Virus record (IMG/VR): IMGVR_UViG_3300033273_000539
Span: 1 to 24,889 of that record
Direction: 5' to 3' (one strand)
Source: a virus
DNA: 24,889 nt
Under the pieces are notes generated by a model that saw only the letters and a list, made by a program, of their open reading frames with translations, did no database searches and was not told the DNA's origin. Each line of letters opens with the position of its first letter. Position 1 is the first letter of the stretch. This document shows, one piece after another, positions 15,187-21,949 of this stretch. A program made the translations under genes and the position numbers.

Positions 15187-16073
15187 TAACTATTCTCCGG
15201 ATCACCAAACGGGTTATTTTCAGTAAAGTCTAAGAAGTCATCGGAGACAGTACTAAAGTTATCATTCTGCTCATTATTCGATATCTTATTATCGTCAGCC
15301 AATACAGTAGTAACGGTAAAGTCTGAGTCATTAATACGAATTTCTTTGTTGATAGCAAACTCGTGGAACTTACCATCAGATGCACCAACATGAATGAGAT
15401 GCAGAGTTTGATCAGAATCAGACCATCTAGATACTTCGCCACTAATCGTCAATCCTTCATCAGAATCAAGTGTCATAGTAGCAGTATCACCAATTGTGAT
15501 ATACGGACTTGTGTCATCAAGGATCATTCTATAAGTATATGCATGATCGATTTCAATTGCATCAAGATCCGCAATTCCTGTATCCAGATCTTCATCATTG
15601 TATTCGAATAACTGACAACGCATCTTATACGTTGGAAGGTTTGATAGCTGATAGAATGGTTGCTCATGCTCTACATGCATGATCTGAAATAAAGACTTTG
15701 ACATAGGAAGATAAATCAGATCACCTTCCTTTGGTCTTTCAACCGTAATAGCAGTATTAATCCTTGATACTAATCTTTCCCAACGTCTACGAGAAACAAC
15801 AAATGTCGCTTCGTCACGAATCTCAACACCGAATCTTGTGAATAAATCCCCTTCGCCTTCAAATCCATCGACATTCTCGATAAACATAGAAACTTTATGA
15901 GCAGAACTAAACTTTGAAGGAATATCATCTCCAAAAATTGTGTCTTCATTTACAATAGATCTTGGAAGATAATAGACTGACTGCCCATAAATCTCGAGAG
16001 CTTCGATAGTGATGTCTTCGTACAGATTTTGTTCTGATCTGACACCTTGGCTGAAATATGGATTCATTCCCAT
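15186..16073 (-). CDS. 14: Neck protein gp14
   Basis: A 295-aa neck (head-completion) protein. The N-terminal 160 residues match T4 gp14: NPYFSQGVRSEQNLYEDITI, EALEIYGQSVYYLPRSIV (T4: ESIQMRGVECYYVPREYV), TIFGDDIPSKF, GFEGEGDLFTRFGVEIRDEA, and PKEGDLIYLPMSKSLFQI. Residues about 185-265 form an extra strand-rich module (MTLDSDEGLTISGEVSRWSD, then LHLIHVGASDGKFHEF). T4 gp14 (256 aa) lacks this module, but similar modules occur in marine T4-like phages. The C-terminal peptide (DDFLDFTENNPFGDPE) echoes the T4 end FESSPFDNDFMD. A second ATG two codons in (16067) is also possible. The gp13 stop is 6 bases upstream of the start. Confidence 0.95.
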   Translation of the reverse strand: MGMNPYFSQGVRSEQNLYEDITIEALEIYGQSVYYLPRSIVNEDTIFGDDIPSKFSSAHKVSMFIENVDGFEGEGDLFTRFGVEIRDEATFVVSRRRWERLVSRINTAITVERPKEGDLIYLPMSKSLFQIMHVEHEQPFYQLSNLPTYKMRCQLFEYNDEDLDTGIADLDAIEIDHAYTYRMILDDTSPYITIGDTATMTLDSDEGLTISGEVSRWSDSDQTLHLIHVGASDGKFHEFAINKEIRINDSDFTVTTVLADDNKISNNEQNDNFSTVSDDFLDFTENNPFGDPENS

Positions 16074-16079
16074 AACTTA

Positions 16080-16835
16080 TTATCCCATGAAGAAGTCAGC
16101 AGGCATTTCGTGTTCTAGGCGAATCTTTTCTTGTAGCGTAGTAATCTCCTGAGTTGCATCATCATAAATTTGACGACCATTCAACATAACACCACCTGGA
16201 AGCTGCATGCCTTCAAACTTAATTAGGTTCTGACCCCACTGTTGTTTAATCAGTGCAGTACCATAATCAAGAAGCCACATGTCTTTCCAAATTGAAGTAT
16301 TAGTATTTGGATCTAATTGAGTGTAAATTTCTGCAATGATATAATCATCTGCTTTGATATCACCATCAGCGAAGTCCCCAAAAATGTATAGACGATTTTC
16401 TCTACGTGAAAACTGGACTTGAGGCTGACCATTTAGTTTAGTATCAAGTAATGATAGGTATTGTTGCATTTGCTCGTAGTATGCAAGATCACCAGCAAAA
16501 TGAATCATTGATGCCATATCATTCAGCATCATCTGATATTTAATATCAAAGAAATTGCGACCAGAATTAAAGTTAGATGATAGAGGAAATACTTTTGATA
16601 CAAAAAGAATATCATCAGACAAGTCAATGTATTCATTTGATACATCACTATCTGTTATTTGATGTTTGAGATACGTACGTACCGTAGCATCAGAATGATA
16701 CTCACGATAATACAATAAAGCTTCATCAACTCTGTCTTGAAGCTGGTCTTCATCCACGTTAATTTCAATAACGGGATCACCAAGCTTACGTAGACAGTAG
16801 TCGATATATTGCTGTCTGGTCGCTGGAAGTGCCAT
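16080..16835 (-). CDS. 13: Neck protein gp13
   Basis: A 251-aa neck protein that works with gp14 to complete the packaged head. The start MALPATRQQYIDYCLRKLGD and PVIEINVDEDQLQDRVDEAL is the conserved gp13 opening (adaptor-like helical hairpin). Later ADDYIIAEIYTQLDP, MWLLDYGTALIKQQWGQNLI and KFEGMQLPGGVMLNGRQIYD are typical of the family in marine T4-like phages. It is shorter than T4 gp13 (309 aa). A TATAAATA box and an AGGA ribosome binding site precede it, so it opens the neck-packaging transcription unit. Confidence 0.95.
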   Translation of the reverse strand: MALPATRQQYIDYCLRKLGDPVIEINVDEDQLQDRVDEALLYYREYHSDATVRTYLKHQITDSDVSNEYIDLSDDILFVSKVFPLSSNFNSGRNFFDIKYQMMLNDMASMIHFAGDLAYYEQMQQYLSLLDTKLNGQPQVQFSRRENRLYIFGDFADGDIKADDYIIAEIYTQLDPNTNTSIWKDMWLLDYGTALIKQQWGQNLIKFEGMQLPGGVMLNGRQIYDDATQEITTLQEKIRLEHEMPADFFMG

Positions 16836-16867
16836 ATCACAGTCCTAAGATTAAGTTTTCTTAGTAC

Positions 16868-16875
16868 TATTTATA
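16868..16875 (-). promoter_or_regulatory. T4-type late promoter box before gene 13
   Basis: A perfect TATAAATA on the minus strand in the 58-base gap between the 828-aa gene and gene 13. Predicted start near 16862 gives a leader of about 27 nt containing the AGGA ribosome binding site. It would drive gp13 through gp17. Confidence 0.78.
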
Positions 16876-16893
16876 TGTTTTTTTCTTTAAACT

Positions 16894-19380
16894 TTACGAT
16901 GTCGCCTGATATGTTCTACCTTGAGTTGCAGTAGGTGCTGTAAAGTTTGTGGTGTACTTAGCGGTATCTTTGAGGATTTGTACATTTTCTAAATAACCAT
17001 ACATTTCTTCACCGATAGCACCAATAGTATCACCAATTCCAAATGCTTCAGCTGAATAATTTGCAGTTGATGAATAGCTACTACCAACTTGTGTTCCATC
17101 AATATATGCTTTAATTACGCCACTCGATCTAACAAATGCAAAATGATACCAAGTATTTGTCGATAGCTGGTTAGTCGCTTCGATCTTTCTAGAAGAACTA
17201 CTCACTTGGTCATACCATACAACATCACCAGATGCATCAGTTCCAACATTAAATCCTGTACTACCTCTTGTGCTACTTACCCACGAGATCCAGTCTACTA
17301 ATGATGTATGATATGCCCATCCTTCAATTGTAAAATCACCTGATCCCAGACCACCCGGAATAGTTGTCGTAATATAATCACCAGTACCATCAAAATACAT
17401 CGCAGTATCAGCAAACTTAGTCTGAGTAGTAGAAGTTGCAGTATTTCCTACAGGTGTTAGAGTATTATTCCCAGTTATATCGTAGATACCTGCGTTGTCC
17501 ATTGAGAGGTACAAATCGGCATTAGTGTTTCCAACTGAAGATGTTGGTGGGGTAAATGTTGAAGTGTATATTGCTGTACCAACAGAAATTTTAAAATCTG
17601 AAATCCATCCAAGGAATGGCTGGACTGTTCCAGTATGACGTGAATCACCGATACGTATATCAGTGCTACCTATATTACCACTTACTGTTCCGCTATAAAG
17701 CGAATCACCATTTTTATATAGTGTTAATGTTGTTCCGCTTCTTACAATTGCAAAATGATGCCATTCATTAATAGTAAAATCAGCACTAGGTGAATAATGA
17801 CTTGTACCATTAACATATAAATTATCATATGGAGCGCTACCACCGATTCTAAATAGGATCCCATTAGTATAGCTTCCTAATTCAAATACAGTACCGCCGT
17901 TATTTTTTTCAGTTTGGTATAACCATCCTTCTATTGTAAAGTCACCTGTTATTGATGATATATTAGTAATATCTAATCGTGTACTAGCATTATTATAATA
18001 TGATCCTTTATTAGACGTATCGCTATATTCAGATGATTGACCATATAATGTAAATGGACTAATTTGTGGCGTACCACCACCAGTAGCAAATGTCGTATCG
18101 TTTGTTGAATTATCTTTATATCGTGCATCCTGCAAACCTAAGAATACAGTTCCACTCATTGTTGTGAATGGATCTGTACTAGGAGTAAAATTATCGCCAT
18201 ATTTAAAATCAGATGCACTGGTCGAACCACTAGCCCGAATATGCAAATTAGTCATGTATCCTTTAAAGAAATTAGAACCGCTCCCACTTCCAAGATTGGC
18301 ACCAATAAATGCAGCAGATGCACCAGAACCTAAACTTACCGATGAACTAAAAGATTCTTTCCATGAACCGTTCAGATAACCCTTTAATTCGGTACCACGT
18401 CTTTCGAAACAAATATGATTCCATTGTCCAGGGATTACAGCATTGTTTGCACTATAATTAAATGTATATGATGTTACTGCATATAATGCTAGTTGACCAC
18501 TAGAATTTAAACCAACATTAAATGGAGTCGCAGAGGCTGATGGTCTACAATCTAATAAAGTACAAGCACGGATTTCATCCGGCCAAATCCACATTTCAAT
18601 TGTAAAGTTATTTGTTCCAATTGCAACATTAGACATATCCGCCTTAAAATAATCACCATCGCCATCAAAGTAAACACTGTAATTATCCAGATACGGATGG
18701 AAGGCAGATTGTATTGGCGTTCCAGTTGTTGTTACTGTGTGAGCATTAGTAGATCGATCAATAAATGTAGAATTATCTAATCCATCAGAATCAGATGTTC
18801 CAATGCTTAATGCAACATTCTTCCATTGACCTGACACAAAATTTAACGTAAACGTTTGTGCAGCTGAAGATACTACATTAATTCCATCAGTAGCTTTAAA
18901 GGTTAGAGTACCAGACGTTGCTGTTCCTGCTGAATCTTGACTGAAAGGTGTAATCGTAAATACGCTTGAATCCTGGCTCAACGTAGCAATACTGTCAAAA
19001 CCAGTACCTTTAATTACGCTATAAGTGATTGGATCCCCATCAGAATCTGCTGCAGTAATTGTAATCACTGTTTGCGTAGATCCATCGTCTGCTAATGTAA
19101 ATGGTGTTGTACCACCATCAGAATCTGTAATACTTGAAATATTTGGTGCTGTATTAATTAGTGCAATACTATACCAACCAACAGAATCCCAAATGTACAA
19201 TCTATTGTTTGACTGCACATAAGCTTGATTACCATTATCATTGCCAGAATATGGTAACGAGCCAATTGAATCATATACGGTTACACCTGGTGTTGTAGCA
19301 AGTGCACTTGTAGGCAACTTACCAGAAGTGTTTACCGATGATGCAAATTCGCTTAGAAATGAATTCTTACTTTGTGCCAT
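16894..19380 (-). CDS. Large LamG-domain virion adhesin
   Basis: An 828-aa protein with the following parts by eye. Residues 1-27 are a docking segment (SKNSFLSEFASSVNTSGKL). Residues 34-78 are a YDSxGxLP module (VYDSIGSLPYSGNDNGNQAY, ending GWYSIALINT). Residues 85-182 are an Ig/cadherin-like domain (ITITAADSDGDPITYSV, then LTFKATDGI). Three concanavalin/LamG-like units follow, at about 185-425, 440-630 and 640-820. Each shows the pattern '(Y/S)xYFDGxGDY...FTIE(M/G)W' and a later 'W(N/H/Y)H(I/F)(C/A)F.R...LK.Y..G'. Examples are FTIEMWIWPDE, FTIEGWLYQTE and FTIEGWAYHTS. LamG domains often bind glycans, so a role in host-surface binding or head decoration is likely but inferred. No signal peptide or membrane segment is visible. 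The upstream 135-aa gene ends 3 bases before it. Confidence 0.9.
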   Translation of the reverse strand: MAQSKNSFLSEFASSVNTSGKLPTSALATTPGVTVYDSIGSLPYSGNDNGNQAYVQSNNRLYIWDSVGWYSIALINTAPNISSITDSDGGTTPFTLADDGSTQTVITITAADSDGDPITYSVIKGTGFDSIATLSQDSSVFTITPFSQDSAGTATSGTLTFKATDGINVVSSAAQTFTLNFVSGQWKNVALSIGTSDSDGLDNSTFIDRSTNAHTVTTTGTPIQSAFHPYLDNYSVYFDGDGDYFKADMSNVAIGTNNFTIEMWIWPDEIRACTLLDCRPSASATPFNVGLNSSGQLALYAVTSYTFNYSANNAVIPGQWNHICFERRGTELKGYLNGSWKESFSSSVSLGSGASAAFIGANLGSGSGSNFFKGYMTNLHIRASGSTSASDFKYGDNFTPSTDPFTTMSGTVFLGLQDARYKDNSTNDTTFATGGGTPQISPFTLYGQSSEYSDTSNKGSYYNNASTRLDITNISSITGDFTIEGWLYQTEKNNGGTVFELGSYTNGILFRIGGSAPYDNLYVNGTSHYSPSADFTINEWHHFAIVRSGTTLTLYKNGDSLYSGTVSGNIGSTDIRIGDSRHTGTVQPFLGWISDFKISVGTAIYTSTFTPPTSSVGNTNADLYLSMDNAGIYDITGNNTLTPVGNTATSTTQTKFADTAMYFDGTGDYITTTIPGGLGSGDFTIEGWAYHTSLVDWISWVSSTRGSTGFNVGTDASGDVVWYDQVSSSSRKIEATNQLSTNTWYHFAFVRSSGVIKAYIDGTQVGSSYSSTANYSAEAFGIGDTIGAIGEEMYGYLENVQILKDTAKYTTNFTAPTATQGRTYQATS

Positions 19381-19383
19381 GTC

Positions 19384-19791
19384 TTATCCGTACCAAATTT
19401 GATTGGGGCCTGTATCTGCTGCTGGTGTTTCGCTTTCAACAGTTGTAGTAATCTTAGATGAAAATATATCTCTTTTATGAACTGATGTTACAATACGAAT
19501 TGTTTCATCAAATACATTACTACCATTTACTTTGACAGCATGTGTCTTATTTGTAATTGGGTTATAGTGATTCCATTCACCATCCCGTGCAACCGCATGC
19601 TCAACAAGCTTTCCATCTTTAGTAGTAGGCGATATTACTATCGATGTAAGATGAGTTTCCTCAGTCATATCTGAGTCAGTTATAGAATGAATAATAAAAT
19701 TACGCTCTGTAAAAGGTTGACGCGCATTAAGGTTTATCTGATGATAAGCGTTGGCTAAGCTATAATGTTTATTATTACGGAACTCACTCAC
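19384..19791 (-). CDS. Small virion-region protein of unknown function
   Basis: A 135-aa protein that I do not recognise. It begins MSEFRNNKHYSLANAYHQIN, continues with strand-like segments (RNFIIHSITDSDMTEETHLT, then SIVISPTTKDGKLVEHAVAR), and ends PAADTGPNQIWYG. The final QIWYG resembles the end QIWVG of the frameshifted small gene at 6675-6837. No catalytic motif, membrane segment or signal peptide is seen. It overlaps the 643-aa gene upstream by 4 bp and is followed after 3 bases by the LamG gene, so it belongs to the fibre/adhesin operon. A chaperone, connector or minor fibre role is possible, but there is no direct evidence. Confidence 0.83.
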   Translation of the reverse strand: MSEFRNNKHYSLANAYHQINLNARQPFTERNFIIHSITDSDMTEETHLTSIVISPTTKDGKLVEHAVARDGEWNHYNPITNKTHAVKVNGSNVFDETIRIVTSVHKRDIFSSKITTTVESETPAADTGPNQIWYG

Positions 19792-21719
19792 TGTGACTGA
19801 ATCTCCACAACTTTAACTTCAATATGACCATTATCATTAATTGTTAACGTTTCAGTAACATCTGCAGTTTTTGATGTAGTTACAGTTTTAGTCTTTGTGC
19901 TATTATCAAACAACGCAGGGCCAACAATCTGTAGCGTTAGATCTGTTTCTACATTTGAATCAGTTGCATCTTGTGCTGAAATGCTCAGCGTATTAGTAAT
20001 ATCTGATCCAGCATATGTGACGTAATCAGAATCAGTTGTAACACTAACGTTATATACTAAATCTTCTGCCCAGACCTGTAAAGGAGTAGGAGCATGCCAA
20101 TCAACTGCAGCTGAACCCACTGCAAAATCTTTTTCCCATTCAGCTGTTATTACCTTACCACTTGGCATCCACATTACTTGGTTAAATACAGTATAATGAT
20201 CATACCAGACTTCTGACATCGTTTCGGCAGATGTATCAAACTTAACGACATGAGTTGAATGTTTTGTAAATACCATCATGATAGTATGCTCAGTATTCAA
20301 TGGAGCAATACACCACGGTGCAGCATCGTAATCATTTACTAAATTCGGAGACGTAGTTAGAATATCGTTCCACTTTCCATATGTACCAGAACCAGTTAGG
20401 GCAGTTAGAGTAGCCGCGTTACTTGCGGATATCTTCATAATCATATACGGTCTATCGTGCGACTTACTATATGTTCCGTTATTTACAACAGTCGCAAATA
20501 AGTATTTTTGAGAATCTATCGCCTGAGATGCGCTAATAATTCTAAGATCTAGAATATATTCTGGTCCAAGCAATGAAATTGCAGCGCTTACCCTTTGATC
20601 TTGCATATCATCGTCTGCATTATTTACAGACGGTACAGTATGTGAAGCAGTACTACGCGTAATGGTAGCAGCATCAATATCCATTTCAATAAGATATATT
20701 ATATTATAAGCAGGTGCATCAAATATTCCAGTCCCAAACCGCCAATAGTAACATATTTTTTTACTAGTAGTTGATTCAGCTGATTCTTGGTGATATACCA
20801 CATTCGATGGAACTGACATCGGATAATAATACTGCTGAGAATTTCCTATACCAGTATATTCTTCTGTAATACTATTTGCAGAATTATCGTATCTTAAAAT
20901 ATCTACGTTCATATTACTGCCGCCATTAGTAGAACTACCTTCATGGGCAAGGAAAAAATGATCTCCGTTATTACACTTTGTTAAATGGTGAATATATGAA
21001 CAAGTACTACTAGTGCCGTATAATTCAGTCTTAGTAACTGTACGTAAGTTTTGCTCAGTAGTATAATTAATAACAGCTAATTGTTGGCTGTGCTGGGTAG
21101 TGCTACCATGAAGTTGTCTAAATAACATACCAGAGCTTGTTTCAGGATCAATAATATTGAATCCATACTCAGAAGCCTGAGCTCTGTATGTACCAATCAT
21201 ATAGCACATTTTTCCATCAGCTCCATCATAATGAGCCCTTGCGCCTGAATTGTGCGTATATGTCCACATTCCAAGGTATTCGTCAATTGTATGATTGTAG
21301 TGCCAAGTTTTTAGCGGATGATCAAGCCAGTCTCTGTGCCATAGTGCAGTATTACAATTTGTTGCATGCTGCATCATAATCGAACCATCAGTAGATTGAT
21401 TCGAATAATCGGATTTAGCTGCCCTTGAAACCATTGGATAATTTGGTGCCATAATTGCACCCGCATATTGGCTTGCAGCATTATCATTATGCCAAATGCC
21501 AAAATAGTAGATATCGTCATCATCTATTACGGTCCAAGTTTTATCTGTATTGACCGAATGATTTCCAACCCAATTCATTACCCGCGAACCAATTTTTGGC
21601 GTAAAGGTATCAATGTCAAATAAAATGCCATTAATTACAATATCTTTTGGATATTTTACATCTTGCCAAACAGACGGAAAAGAAACATTTTGACCAGCTC
21701 CGTGTGCAATATAAGCCAT
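19788..21719 (-). CDS. Large virion-type protein of unknown function, candidate receptor-binding protein
   Basis: A 643-aa protein, unusually rich in His, Trp, Tyr and Met for this window. The N-terminus (MAYIAHGAGQNVSFPSVWQD) leads into a long region of spaced hydrophobic strands (KMCYMIGTYRA, HFFLAHEGS, KKICYYWRFG, KYLFATVVNNG, TIMMVFTKHS, VITAEWEKD). The regular spacing suggests a beta-propeller of perhaps six or seven blades. Residues about 555-643 look like an Ig-like domain (YVTYAGSDITNTLSISAQDA, then LTLQIVGPALFD, TKTKTVTTS). Several cysteines lie in the propeller-like part (NCNTALWH, CSYIHHLTKC). It sits between fibre and LamG genes, so a host-recognition or fibre-tip role is plausible. 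Fold and role are inferred, and no family is recognised with certainty. Confidence 0.85.
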   Translation of the reverse strand: MAYIAHGAGQNVSFPSVWQDVKYPKDIVINGILFDIDTFTPKIGSRVMNWVGNHSVNTDKTWTVIDDDDIYYFGIWHNDNAASQYAGAIMAPNYPMVSRAAKSDYSNQSTDGSIMMQHATNCNTALWHRDWLDHPLKTWHYNHTIDEYLGMWTYTHNSGARAHYDGADGKMCYMIGTYRAQASEYGFNIIDPETSSGMLFRQLHGSTTQHSQQLAVINYTTEQNLRTVTKTELYGTSSTCSYIHHLTKCNNGDHFFLAHEGSSTNGGSNMNVDILRYDNSANSITEEYTGIGNSQQYYYPMSVPSNVVYHQESAESTTSKKICYYWRFGTGIFDAPAYNIIYLIEMDIDAATITRSTASHTVPSVNNADDDMQDQRVSAAISLLGPEYILDLRIISASQAIDSQKYLFATVVNNGTYSKSHDRPYMIMKISASNAATLTALTGSGTYGKWNDILTTSPNLVNDYDAAPWCIAPLNTEHTIMMVFTKHSTHVVKFDTSAETMSEVWYDHYTVFNQVMWMPSGKVITAEWEKDFAVGSAAVDWHAPTPLQVWAEDLVYNVSVTTDSDYVTYAGSDITNTLSISAQDATDSNVETDLTLQIVGPALFDNSTKTKTVTTSKTADVTETLTINDNGHIEVKVVEIQSQ

Positions 21720-21946
21720 TATGATACCTCTATAGTTAAATTATCTGAATCGATTTCAGCATATAAGCCTTTAGTTGATAAATGATCGTTCCAAAAAGTT
21801 AGCGCATCACTGCCATCAATCCAGTCTCTTTTATCTGAATCTCCAACACCTGGCCGAAACGGCTGCTTCAAAATAAGAGCATTAGTATGATCACTATCAT
21901 CTAATACTAATTCTAAGGCATTGTTAACGAATCTTAATGTATACAT
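21719..21946 (-). CDS. Small conserved-looking protein in the fibre operon, function unknown
   Basis: A 75-aa acidic protein (MYTLRFVNNALELVLDDSDH start, LYAEIDSDNLTIEVS end) with three Asp-Ser-Asp motifs. It lies between the tail-fibre gene (stop 3 bases upstream of its ATG) and the 643-aa gene. Its stop shares one base with the next start (TAATG pattern), so it is expressed as part of the same message. The size and site, right after a long fibre gene, would suit a fibre-assembly helper or fibre cap, but nothing in the sequence proves this. No motif is recognised. Confidence 0.75.
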   Translation of the reverse strand: MYTLRFVNNALELVLDDSDHTNALILKQPFRPGVGDSDKRDWIDGSDALTFWNDHLSTKGLYAEIDSDNLTIEVS

Positions 21947-21949
21947 TTA

